Notes under the pieces: generated by a model | The model's database searches: none | Told to the model about the DNA's origin: nothing | What the model saw: only the letters and a program-made list of their open reading frames with translations | Assembly: GCA_031289875.1 (NCBI GenBank) | Contig: JAITOO010000060.1 | Coordinates: 1 to 23,331 of the forward strand | DNA from: Flavobacteriaceae bacterium | Lineage (GTDB): Bacteria; Bacteroidota; Bacteroidia; Flavobacteriales; Weeksellaceae | Direction: 5' to 3' | DNA length: 23,331 nt | Made by a program: the position numbers and the translations under genes | Part shown: positions 15,294 to 22,566 of the stretch, in pieces | Layout of the letters: each line of letters opens with the position of its first letter | How positions within the stretch are numbered: position 1 is the first letter of the stretch

Positions 15294-16739
15294 ATGAATA
15301 GACTAAGAAACATTATTACAGCAAGTGTTTTACTGGCAAGCATTTCCTTTGCTTTTGCACAAAACACAGACAAAAAATGGTTGGTGGGCATAGGCGTCCA
15401 AGCGGAAGATTACACTTCCGTGAACAACATTTTTGATGGGTATTTCGATACCGACGATTACAGTTTTCCTTCGGCAAAACTGACAATAGCGAGAAGTTTG
15501 GCTAAAAATTTCGCGGTGGACTTTCAGTTTTCCATCGGAAGCGTAGAAAACAAAAGGCTGAAGATTAAAGATGAATTGTTCTTATCGACAGGGTTAGGGT
15601 TGAAGTGGATGCCTTTGAGCGAAAAAAGTTGGTTCGACCCCTACTTGAGAGTAGGTGCAAACTATTACAGCTACGACTACACAAGCATTCACGCACCGGG
15701 TACGCTTTCAGACCCAACATTGCAGTACGACAACGACTACAAGGAAAGCAAACCTTTGACAGGGAAATTTAACGGAAAAAAAGACCTCTTTAACGTAAAC
15801 GGAGGTGTAGGCATTAATTTCTGGTTTACTAAGGGTTTCGGTATCAATGTCGAATCCCAATATAACTGGATTGCCAATTCTCCACGCAATTATTCCGATT
15901 TCTTCCAGCACTCTGCCGGACTCGTTTTCCGCATCGGCGGAAACAAGAAAGTTCCTGATGTTGATACCGACGGCGACGGCGTTCCCGACAAAGACGACAA
16001 ATGTCCTAATGTGGCAGGACCAAAAGAAAACAACGGCTGCCCTTGGGGCGATAAAGACGGCGACGGCGTTCTTGACAAAGACGACAAATGCCCTGACGTG
16101 GCAGGACCAAAAGAAAACAACGGCTGCCCTTGGCCTGATAGAGATGGCGACGGCGTTCCCGACAAAGACGACAGATGTCCTGACACTCCGGGCTTGGCAA
16201 AATTCAAAGGCTGCCCTGATACTGACGGCGATGGAATCCCTGATCCGGACGACAAGTGTCCTAATGAAGCCGGACCGAAAGAAAACAACGGCTGCCCCGT
16301 AACTTACAAAACGGTAACTCAGGCTTTGCAAAATATCACTTTTGAATTTAATTCAGCCAAATTAACTGCTGATTCTCAGGACAAAGTGAAAAATGCGGCT
16401 TCTTTCTTGAATTCAAGCTCACTGGCAGGTCAAAATGCTTATGTGGACGGCTACACTGACAAATCAGGCGCTGCCGCATACAACTTGAAACTGTCTAAAC
16501 AAAGAGCGCAATCCGTAGTTGATGATTTGATAGCCGCCGGCGTGGACAAAGACAGACTGACCGCACGCGGATTTGGAAAAACCAATTTCTTGTGTACCGA
16601 TGCTGACGTGAAAGCCGGCAAATACTCCGAAGATGCTTGTAATCAGTTGAACAGGCGTGTGGAAGTAACTCCAAGAACATTGACCGTTCAGAAAACGGTT
16701 GAAGTGAAAAAAGCTCCGGCAAAAAAAACTAAAAAATAA
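15294..16739 (+). CDS. OmpA-family outer-membrane protein with thrombospondin type 3 repeats
   Basis: A 481-residue outer-membrane protein. The ATG at 15294 gives a signal peptide (1-23, ending AFAQ); an in-frame TTG further upstream only adds residues overlapping the promoter. An N-terminal beta-barrel (about 25-220) is followed by four thrombospondin type 3 repeats (about 224-335) of the form DxDGDGxPDxDDxCP, which bind calcium and act as a stiff spacer. The C-terminal OmpA domain (about 340-460) contains ITFEFNSAKL, YVDGYTDKSGAAAYNLKLSKQRA and NRRVEV, and should bind peptidoglycan. A lysine-rich tail ends the protein. It probably links outer membrane and cell wall. A strong terminator follows 18 bases after the stop, so it is likely a single-gene unit. 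Confidence 0.95.
   Translation: MNRLRNIITASVLLASISFAFAQNTDKKWLVGIGVQAEDYTSVNNIFDGYFDTDDYSFPSAKLTIARSLAKNFAVDFQFSIGSVENKRLKIKDELFLSTGLGLKWMPLSEKSWFDPYLRVGANYYSYDYTSIHAPGTLSDPTLQYDNDYKESKPLTGKFNGKKDLFNVNGGVGINFWFTKGFGINVESQYNWIANSPRNYSDFFQHSAGLVFRIGGNKKVPDVDTDGDGVPDKDDKCPNVAGPKENNGCPWGDKDGDGVLDKDDKCPDVAGPKENNGCPWPDRDGDGVPDKDDRCPDTPGLAKFKGCPDTDGDGIPDPDDKCPNEAGPKENNGCPVTYKTVTQALQNITFEFNSAKLTADSQDKVKNAASFLNSSSLAGQNAYVDGYTDKSGAAAYNLKLSKQRAQSVVDDLIAAGVDKDRLTARGFGKTNFLCTDADVKAGKYSEDACNQLNRRVEVTPRTLTVQKTVEVKKAPAKKTKK
15963..16298 (+). repeat. Four tandem thrombospondin type 3 repeats (87, 87, 81, 81 bases)
   Basis: Tandem coding repeats of 29, 29, 27 and 27 residues. Copies 1 and 2 are nearly identical at the DNA level through the segment encoding GPKENNGCPW, and copy 4 shares most of it. 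The likeness makes copy-number change by slippage or recombination plausible. Confidence 0.85.
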
Positions 16740-16757
16740 TTTTAATCACAATTAACG

Positions 16758-16789
16758 AAAGCCGCCCGAAGTTTCGGGCGGCTTTTTTT
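16758..16789 (+). terminator. Strong intrinsic terminator after the OmpA-like gene
   Basis: GCCGCCCGAA (16761-16770) and TTCGGGCGGC (16773-16782) form a GC-rich stem, preceded by AAA and followed by seven T's. It is a textbook Rho-independent terminator, 18 bases after the stop codon. Confidence 0.93.
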
Positions 16790-16815
16790 GTCTTCCTGAA
16801 ATTTGTAAAACTCCT

Positions 16816-16852
16816 TTTACGGGATTTACAATAATTTACAAACGTTTTACAA
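16816..16852 (+). promoter_or_regulatory. Helically phased TTTACAA direct repeats (candidate activator or repressor sites)
   Basis: TTTACAA occurs at 16825-16831, 16835-16841 and 16846-16852, with a related TTTACGG at 16816 and an inverted TTTGTAAA at 16802-16809. Steps of 9, 10 and 11 bases put the copies on one face of the helix. They end about 63 bases before the DUF4349 gene. The protein that would bind is unknown. Confidence 0.45.
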
Positions 16853-16866
16853 GCGTTTTTCTCCCT

Positions 16867-16892
16867 TTGCAAAAAATCGGCTCTTACCTTTA
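16867..16892 (+). promoter_or_regulatory. Weak promoter candidate for the DUF4349 gene
   Basis: TTG (16867-16869) and TACCTTTA (16885-16892) resemble the -33 and -7 boxes, with one mismatch in the latter and a spacing of 15, shorter than usual. A poor match to consensus would fit a promoter that needs an activator at the phased repeats just upstream. Confidence 0.3.
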
Positions 16893-16914
16893 CCACAATA
16901 AAAAACCATATCTC

Positions 16915-17796
16915 ATGAAAAAAACAGTCATAATCTTACTTGCTGCAACAATCGTACTTACAGGTTGTGCGAAAAACGAAAAAGCAGAAAATTCCCCTGT
17001 TTCAGCAGAAAGTTCAGACAACATCATGTCGTCAAGCGTCGCTACGGTAAACATTGAAGGTAAAAAAATTGTAAAAACTGCCGACATCAATCTGGATGTC
17101 AAAGATGCGTATCAATCCACGATGAACATCGAACATTCCGTTGCATCCGTCGGAGGTTATGTTACGGAAAGCGATTTGCAGTCCCACATACTTTCGGAAG
17201 AGGTCTTGCCTCTCAGCCAAGACAGCGCCAAAGAAGTGAAAAAGTACTACATTTCCGCCAACCTTACTGCAAGAGTTCCAAATGAAAAAATGGGCGATTT
17301 CCTCATGACTTTGAACCGAGAAATACAGTTTCCTAACTATCGGATAATAAAGGCGGAAGATGTTACTTTGAATCTGAAATCTTCTGAACTTGACAATCAA
17401 AATCTTCAAAATTCACAAAAGAAACTGGATACTTTGCTGAAACAAAAAGGAAACATTGACAAAAAGTCTGAAATTATTGACAACCAAGAAGAAAAAGTTT
17501 CACAAATCAATCAAAATCAAATCAGAAATTTAGATTTGGACGACAAAATAACCTACTCCACCATCAGTATTCAGTTGCAGGAAAATCCGAAAATCAAGAC
17601 CATAATTATCGCAAACACAGACAAAAGCATTGATTTCGCAGGCTTGAAATACAAAATTTTTCACGCTTTGGAAAGCGGATTGTATCTTCTTCAAAATGTT
17701 GTAGTTGCTTTGCTATATCTCTGGCCTCTCTGGATTTTAGGAATTATTATTTACCTTCTGTACAAGAAAAAAATAAACTTTCGTTTCAAAAAATAA
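16915..17796 (+). CDS. DUF4349 domain lipoprotein with C-terminal membrane segment
   Basis: A 293-residue envelope protein. ATG at 16915 gives a lipoprotein signal ending VLTGC (Cys18). KIVKTADINLDVKDAYQSTMNIEHSVASVGGYV (about 46-78) and LTARVPNEKMGDFLMTL are the characteristic core of DUF4349. They are followed by a coiled coil (about 160-210) and IQLQENPKI. A hydrophobic segment (about 260-285, VVALLYLWPLWILGIIIYLL) followed by KKKINFRFKK should anchor the C-terminus in the inner membrane with its tail in the cytoplasm. Function of the family is not established. The gene is set off by a terminator upstream and a hairpin downstream. Confidence 0.88.
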   Translation: MKKTVIILLAATIVLTGCAKNEKAENSPVSAESSDNIMSSSVATVNIEGKKIVKTADINLDVKDAYQSTMNIEHSVASVGGYVTESDLQSHILSEEVLPLSQDSAKEVKKYYISANLTARVPNEKMGDFLMTLNREIQFPNYRIIKAEDVTLNLKSSELDNQNLQNSQKKLDTLLKQKGNIDKKSEIIDNQEEKVSQINQNQIRNLDLDDKITYSTISIQLQENPKIKTIIIANTDKSIDFAGLKYKIFHALESGLYLLQNVVVALLYLWPLWILGIIIYLLYKKKINFRFKK

Positions 17797-17798
17797 AT

Positions 17799-17806
17799 TA
17801 TCTTTG
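17799..17806 (+). promoter_or_regulatory. Promoter -7 element for kdsB
   Basis: TATCTTTG fully matches TAnnTTTG and begins three bases after the DUF4349 stop codon. The transcript would start near 17813 and begin with the hairpin at 17822-17841. A TTG at the -33 position is lacking. Confidence 0.5.
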
Positions 17807-17821
17807 CAAAAGTAGAATCAA

Positions 17822-17845
17822 CCACCCGAAAAATCGGGTGGCTTT
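17822..17845 (+). terminator. Hairpin between the DUF4349 gene and kdsB
   Basis: CCACCCGA (17822-17829) and TCGGGTGG (17834-17841) form a perfect eight-base stem with an AAAA loop, followed only by CTTT. It may end the DUF4349 transcript inefficiently, but it also lies downstream of the kdsB -7 element, so it would be in the kdsB leader. Confidence 0.55.
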
Positions 17846-17859
17846 AATACTGTGAATAA

Positions 17860-18597
17860 ATGAGAGTAACAGCCGTCATTCCGGCAAGATACGCTTCCAC
17901 CCGCTTTCCCGGAAAACTGATGAAACCGTTGAGTGGGAAAACCGTTATCCGCACCACATACGAAAACGTGCGGGATGCCGGGCTTTTTGACGATACTTTT
18001 GTGGTTACTGATTCCAAAATTATTTTCGACGAAATCGCACAACATGGCGGAAAAGCCTTGATGAGCGCCAAAGAACATGAAACAGGCAGCGACCGCATCG
18101 CCGAAGCGGTGGAAAATATCGACTGCGATGTTGTGATTAATATTCAGGGCGATGAACCTTTTATTAATCAAAAGGATTTGAAACAATTGATTACCATCTT
18201 TGAAAAAGACAGAAACCGAGAAATTGACCTTGCTACTTTGTATCGAAAACTCACGGATTGGCAGCAAATTGAAGACCCTAATTGCGTGAAAGTCGTCAAA
18301 AATAAAGATGATTTTGCGTTGTATTTTTCCCGCTCGGTAATTCCCTTTCCCCGCGAAAAAAATTTCCCTGCGAAATATTACGGACACATTGGCGTGTATG
18401 CCTTTCGGAAAGAGGCTTTACTGAAATTTGCCCAACTGCCGATGAGGCAAAACGAAAAGGCGGAAAAACTGGAAAATCTCCGTTACTTGGAATATGGAAT
18501 GAAAATCAAACTCATCGAAACAGACTTTGCCGGCATCGGAATTGATACGCCGCAGGATTTGGAACGAACCGAAAAACTTATAAAACAATCAAAATGA
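17860..18597 (+). CDS. kdsB: 3-deoxy-manno-octulosonate cytidylyltransferase (CMP-Kdo synthetase)
   Basis: A 245-residue cytoplasmic enzyme that couples CTP and Kdo to CMP-Kdo, the activated sugar for the lipopolysaccharide inner core. The nucleotide-binding start IPARYASTRFPGKL (7-20), HETGSDRI (73-80), NIQGDEPFI (94-102) and HIGVYAF are all diagnostic, and the length is normal. It shows that the organism makes Kdo-containing LPS. Its stop codon overlaps the next gene by four bases (ATGA), so the LolA-like gene and rsmE probably form an operon with it. A hairpin lies in the presumed leader. Confidence 0.97.
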   Translation: MRVTAVIPARYASTRFPGKLMKPLSGKTVIRTTYENVRDAGLFDDTFVVTDSKIIFDEIAQHGGKALMSAKEHETGSDRIAEAVENIDCDVVINIQGDEPFINQKDLKQLITIFEKDRNREIDLATLYRKLTDWQQIEDPNCVKVVKNKDDFALYFSRSVIPFPREKNFPAKYYGHIGVYAFRKEALLKFAQLPMRQNEKAEKLENLRYLEYGMKIKLIETDFAGIGIDTPQDLERTEKLIKQSK

Positions 18598-19268
18598 AAC
18601 AATTTTTTTTATCACTATTTTTATTATTTCCAATGATTTATGAAGCGCAAACTGCTGAACAAACCGCTGAACAAATTATTGAAAAACATTTGGAAGTTAC
18701 AGGAGGAGTTGAAAAATGGAAGGATTTTCGAACATCTGTTATCTATGGAATGATGGTTTTAGGCAACAACGAAAAATATCCGCTGGAAATTTATCAAAAA
18801 CGCCCTAATCTGACTAAAACGTTGATTACCGTGAAAGGCAAACAGTTCACGCTCAGTGGTTACAACGGGAAAGAAGCAGTACAATTTGATTCCCAAACAG
18901 GTGAGTTGAAACTTGACCCGAATTACAATCCTGAAGCATTTGAATCTGACTTGCTGGATTTTGCAAACAAAGGATTTCAAGCGGTTTTACAGGGAAATGA
19001 AACAGTGAACGGCTCAGATTGTTTTAAAATACAATTATCAAAAGATAAAGCTGTTACAACTTATTATTTTGATACGAAAACTTATCAGTTGGTAAAAGAA
19101 ACAACCTTTGGACAAAGTACATTTTACTCTGATTTCAAGGAAGTTTCAGGACTGACTTTCCCTTTCAAAATTGAAGAGAAAAACGCCAAAGGTAAAACAA
19201 ATTTAACGCTGATTATTTCCTTAATAGGAGTAAATAAAACACTTTCTTCCAAAACATTTAAATTTTAA
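18594..19268 (+). CDS. LolA-like periplasmic protein (outer-membrane lipoprotein sorting-like)
   Basis: A 224-residue exported protein with a signal peptide (1-19, ending YEAQ). The mature part starts AEQIIEKHLEVTGGVEKWKDF, a pattern of periplasmic LolA/LolB-fold proteins, followed by many beta strands: YPLEIYQKRPNLTKTLITVKGK, GLTFPFKIEE, TNLTLIISLIGVN. These half-barrel proteins bind lipids or lipoproteins in a hydrophobic cleft. True LolA is somewhat different in its N-terminus, so the exact role is uncertain. Coupling to kdsB by a four-base overlap fits an envelope role. Confidence 0.75.
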   Translation: MKQFFLSLFLLFPMIYEAQTAEQTAEQIIEKHLEVTGGVEKWKDFRTSVIYGMMVLGNNEKYPLEIYQKRPNLTKTLITVKGKQFTLSGYNGKEAVQFDSQTGELKLDPNYNPEAFESDLLDFANKGFQAVLQGNETVNGSDCFKIQLSKDKAVTTYYFDTKTYQLVKETTFGQSTFYSDFKEVSGLTFPFKIEEKNAKGKTNLTLIISLIGVNKTLSSKTFKF

Positions 19269-19272
19269 GGAG

Positions 19273-19971
19273 GTGCGATTATTCATTGGAGAAATTTTTC
19301 CCGATAGGGCAGAACTACGGGCTGATGAGATTCATCACATAATTAAAGTTTTGAGAATGAACGACAACGAGGAGATTTACGTTACCGACGGCAAAGGAAA
19401 ATGGGTTGGCGGAAAATTGCGGCTGAAAGGCAAAAAAGCAGAAGTTGAAATTTTGGAAATTTTTCCTCAAGAACCGCTTTCAGAAAGGATATTACACATT
19501 GCCATCGCTCCGACCAAAAGTCTCGAACGTTTTGAATTTTTCTTGGAAAAATCTGTCGAACTCGGCGTTTCTGAAATCACACCGCTGATTTCTGTCAATT
19601 CGGAACGAAAAAATCTTAATTTGGAAAAAATGCAAAAACAACTGGAAAACGCGTGCAAACAGTCTTTGCGAGTGCTTTTCCCTAGGTTGAACCCACTCAC
19701 GCCGTTAAAAGATTTTATGGAAAAAAATGCGGAAAATCAGTTGTTTGTTGCTCATTGTTACCAAGAATATGAAAAAATATCTTTAAAAAAAGTGTTTGGA
19801 AATCAAAAAAATATCACAATTTTGATTGGTCCCGAAGGAGATTTTTCCAAACACGAACTGGAACTCTTGCTTTCGCAGGGCGCAACGGGCGTTGATTTGG
19901 GTAAAAACCGTCTTAGAACGGAAACTGCGGGAATCTTCACTGTTGCAGGATTTTATTATTCCCATTTATAA
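19273..19971 (+). CDS. rsmE: 16S rRNA (uracil(1498)-N3)-methyltransferase
   Basis: A 232-residue SPOUT-class methyltransferase that places m3U1498 in 16S rRNA using S-adenosylmethionine. An N-terminal PUA-like part (DEIHHIIKVLRM, 18-29) precedes the trefoil-knot domain, whose motifs LIGPEGDF (184-191) and LGKNRLRTETA (209-219) form the cofactor site. The start is GTG at 19273, because RLFIGEI is the usual N-terminus and no ATG precedes it. The bases AAGGAGG run directly into that GTG: a perfect anti-Shine-Dalgarno match that overlaps the start codon and is too close for a normal ribosome-binding site. The gene begins four bases after the previous stop, so reinitiation is likely. Confidence 0.95.
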   Translation: MRLFIGEIFPDRAELRADEIHHIIKVLRMNDNEEIYVTDGKGKWVGGKLRLKGKKAEVEILEIFPQEPLSERILHIAIAPTKSLERFEFFLEKSVELGVSEITPLISVNSERKNLNLEKMQKQLENACKQSLRVLFPRLNPLTPLKDFMEKNAENQLFVAHCYQEYEKISLKKVFGNQKNITILIGPEGDFSKHELELLLSQGATGVDLGKNRLRTETAGIFTVAGFYYSHL

Positions 19972-19989
19972 TTTTATATAAACAAAAAT

Positions 19990-20005
19990 GCGTATTTTTG
20001 TACGC
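19990..20005 (+). promoter_or_regulatory. Promoter -7 element inside an inverted repeat, before the epimerase gene
   Basis: TATTTTTG (19993-20000) matches TAnnTTTG and lies between the inverted arms GCGTA (19990-19994) and TACGC (20001-20005). A transcript would start near 20007, just upstream of the GTG at 20027. The inverted repeat is positioned to serve as an operator. No TTG is seen at -33. Confidence 0.45.
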
Positions 20006-20026
20006 TTAATTTTAATTAAACTTTTT

Positions 20027-21085
20027 GTGAAAATATTAGTTACGGGCGCCGCCGGATTTATCGGCTTTCATCTTTCCAAATCATTGATTAACAGAGGAGA
20101 TGAAGTCGTAGGCTTGGATGTCATTAACGATTATTATGACGTTCGGGTGAAATATGGAAGGCTAAGCGAACTCGGGGTTGAAGAAAAACAAATCACTTAT
20201 AATCAATTAATTAAAAGTAAAAAATATTCAAGTTTTTCTTTCGTAAAACTCAGTTTGGAAGATACGGAAAATTTGGAAAAACTTTTTGAGCAGGAAAATT
20301 TCGACAAAGTCATTAATCTCGCTGCCCAAGCGGGTGTGCGCTATTCCTTGATAAACCCTCGCGCTTACGTTCAATCCAACATTATGGGTTTTTTAAATAT
20401 TTTGGAAAATTGTAAAAAATTTAATATCAAACACTTAACCTACGCCAGCAGTTCCAGTGTTTACGGACTGAATGAACATCAGCCTTTTTCAACGCATGAG
20501 GCTGTCAATCACCCGATTAGCCTTTATGCGGCGAGCAAAAAAAGCAACGAACTCATGGCGCACGCATACAGTTACCTGTTCAACCTGCCCACGACAGGCT
20601 TGCGGTTTTTCACGGTTTACGGACCTTGGGGCAGACCGGACATGGCGCTGTTTCTCTTCACCAAAGCCATTTTGGAAGGAAAACCGATGGACGTTTACAA
20701 TTATGGCAAAATGCAGCGTGATTTCACTTATATTGACGACATCGTGAAAGGCGTGATTTTGGTCAATGATAATCCTGCAAAACCCAATCCGGACTGGAAT
20801 CCGCAACAACCCGACCCTGCGACCTCCAAAGCTCCGTATATGATTTACAACATCGGAAACAACAGCCCTGTGAAACTCTTGGACTACATTGAAGCGATTG
20901 AGAAAAAACTCGGCAAACAAGCTGTGAAAAATCTGCTTCCGCTACAGCCCGGAGATGTGCTGATTACCTGCGCAGATGTTCAAGATTTGGCAAATGACTT
21001 CAATTACAAGCCAAATACGCCTGTACAAGAGGGGATTGATAAATTTATTGAATGGTATCTCAATTTTTTTAATGTTATTGTTTAA
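20027..21085 (+). CDS. NAD-dependent epimerase, UDP-glucuronate 4-epimerase (CapI/LpsL)-like
   Basis: A 352-residue extended short-chain dehydrogenase. GTG at 20027 is chosen because the protein then opens with [12 protein letters not shown], the usual N-terminus. The frame continues to an ATG at 19988, but that start would overlap the presumed promoter. GAAGFIG (7-13) binds NAD; the active site has SSSSVYG (141-147) and Y167xxxK171. [17 protein letters not shown] and [18 protein letters not shown] are typical of UDP-glucuronate 4-epimerases, which make UDP-galacturonate. The gene is 17 bases from a nucleotide-sugar 6-dehydrogenase. Together they make uronic acid precursors for capsule or O-antigen. 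Closely related epimerases using UDP-N-acetylhexosaminuronate cannot be excluded. Confidence 0.9.
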   Translation: MKILVTGAAGFIGFHLSKSLINRGDEVVGLDVINDYYDVRVKYGRLSELGVEEKQITYNQLIKSKKYSSFSFVKLSLEDTENLEKLFEQENFDKVINLAAQAGVRYSLINPRAYVQSNIMGFLNILENCKKFNIKHLTYASSSSVYGLNEHQPFSTHEAVNHPISLYAASKKSNELMAHAYSYLFNLPTTGLRFFTVYGPWGRPDMALFLFTKAILEGKPMDVYNYGKMQRDFTYIDDIVKGVILVNDNPAKPNPDWNPQQPDPATSKAPYMIYNIGNNSPVKLLDYIEAIEKKLGKQAVKNLLPLQPGDVLITCADVQDLANDFNYKPNTPVQEGIDKFIEWYLNFFNVIV

Positions 21086-21102
21086 CTATCAGAGGTTTAA
21101 AT

Positions 21103-22410
21103 GTGAAAAAAGATAAGCAAAATGCCAAAATTACCATCATCGGTCTGGGATACATAGGAGTGCCTTTGGCAATAGAATTTGCTAAAAAATACAGCGTTAC
21201 AGGTTTTGATATTTCTCAAAACAGAATTAATCAACTTCTTGAAGGCGAGGGTGTTACCTGTGAAGTAGAAACTGAAATCATCTCTCAGGTTTTAAGGAAA
21301 TCAAAAAAAGAACTCGACGATTCAGCCTCAGGATTTTTTCCTACAAATGATTTGGAAAACATCAAAGATTCAATGGTTTACATCGTTACCGTGCCAACGC
21401 CTGTGGACAAAGCAAACAATCCCGACCTCCGTCCGCTGCTTTCAGCGAGTAAAACCATCGGGCAGGTCATCAAAAAAGGAGACGTTGTTATTTATGAATC
21501 AACTACTTATCCCGGATGTACGGAAGAAGACTGCATTCCGGTTATTGAGGAAGTTTCAGGATTAAAGTTTAATGAGGATTTTTTTGCCGGCTATTCGCCT
21601 GAACGCATAAATCCGGGCGACAAAGTGCATACGATAACGAAAATCAAGAAAGTAACATCGGGTTCTACTCCTGAAATTGCTGATTTTGTGAATGATTTGT
21701 ACGCTTCGATTATCACAGCGGGAACATTCAAAGCCGGCAGCATCAAAGTAGCAGAAGCGGCGAAGGTGATAGAAAATTCCCAACGGGACATCAATATTGC
21801 TTTCGTGAACGAACTGTCGAAAATTTTCAACTGTATGGGCATTGACACGACCGAAGTGCTGGAAGCCGCCGCCACGAAATGGAATTTCCTCAACTTCAAG
21901 CCCGGATTGGTCGGAGGACATTGCATCGGCGTTGACCCTTACTATCTGGCGCAGAAAGCGGTGCAGTACGGCTACCACCCCGAAATTATTTTGGCAGGTC
22001 GGCGGCTGAACGACACAATGTCTTATTATGTAGCATCGGAAGTGGTGAAATTGATGGTGAAAAAAGAAATTTCGATAAAAAATTCCAATATTTTAGTTCT
22101 CGGTTTTACTTTTAAAGAAAATTGCCCCGATGTGCGCAATACGAAAGTTCTCGACATCATTCACGCCTTGAAAGAATACGAGGTGAACCTGACCTGCTAT
22201 GACCCCAATGTCAATCCTGATGAAGTGAAACGCGAATACGGCATTGAAATCACGAACACCGCACCGGCAGAGAAATTCGACGCTCTGATTTTAGCGGTTG
22301 CCCATGATGAATTTAAAACTTTTGATTTTAAAAATTACGTGAAAGAAACGTCTGTCATCTATGACTGTAAATCATTCTTAGACAGAAATTTAATTGATAA
22401 AAGACTTTGA
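21103..22410 (+). CDS. Nucleotide-sugar 6-dehydrogenase (TviB/WbpO-like)
   Basis: A 435-residue UDP-glucose/GDP-mannose dehydrogenase family enzyme. GLGYIG (14-19) is the NAD site, followed by TVPTPVD (96-102), ESTTYPGCTEEDC (132-144), the conserved Lys221 in AKVIENSQRDIN and catalytic Cys274 in GGHCIGVDPYY. The C-terminal Rossmann domain contains LGFTFKENCPDVRNTK. These features place it with the TviB/WbpO/Vi-type enzymes that oxidise UDP-N-acetylhexosamines to uronic acids by two NAD-linked steps. Substrate choice between UDP-GlcNAc and UDP-GalNAc cannot be read from the sequence. The start is GTG at 21103; an out-of-frame ATG-TGA overlaps it (21101-21106). It is coupled to the epimerase gene upstream. 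Confidence 0.93.
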   Translation: MKKDKQNAKITIIGLGYIGVPLAIEFAKKYSVTGFDISQNRINQLLEGEGVTCEVETEIISQVLRKSKKELDDSASGFFPTNDLENIKDSMVYIVTVPTPVDKANNPDLRPLLSASKTIGQVIKKGDVVIYESTTYPGCTEEDCIPVIEEVSGLKFNEDFFAGYSPERINPGDKVHTITKIKKVTSGSTPEIADFVNDLYASIITAGTFKAGSIKVAEAAKVIENSQRDINIAFVNELSKIFNCMGIDTTEVLEAAATKWNFLNFKPGLVGGHCIGVDPYYLAQKAVQYGYHPEIILAGRRLNDTMSYYVASEVVKLMVKKEISIKNSNILVLGFTFKENCPDVRNTKVLDIIHALKEYEVNLTCYDPNVNPDEVKREYGIEITNTAPAEKFDALILAVAHDEFKTFDFKNYVKETSVIYDCKSFLDRNLIDKRL

Positions 22411-22496
22411 TTTAATCAGGAGTCAAGAGTTAAGAAATTTGGATATTTTTAACAAATTAAATTATTGATATTCAGTATTCAATTTTATCAAAATCA

Positions 22497-22515
22497 TATT
22501 TACTAATTGAAATTA
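22497..22515 (+). repeat. 19-base dispersed repeat, copy 2
   Basis: Exact second copy of the sequence at 15107-15125, same orientation. It lies in the 156-base gap between the dehydrogenase and the convergent restriction gene, about 50 bases before the end of the latter. Confidence 0.8.
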
Positions 22516-22566
22516 CGGAAAGGGTTCATGGTTTCAGTTGTTTTTTATTTCTTCCGATTTTATTTT

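Noticed and set aside
15708..16331. Long minus-strand frame opposite the OmpA-like repeats, with a repetitive product
   Set aside because: Its repeats simply mirror the thrombospondin repeats on the other strand; the plus-strand product has a signal peptide and known domains.
21101..21106. ATG-TGA overlapping the dehydrogenase GTG start as a regulatory start-stop element
   Set aside because: Such overlaps occur easily by chance, and nothing else supports control here; noted only in the gene entry.
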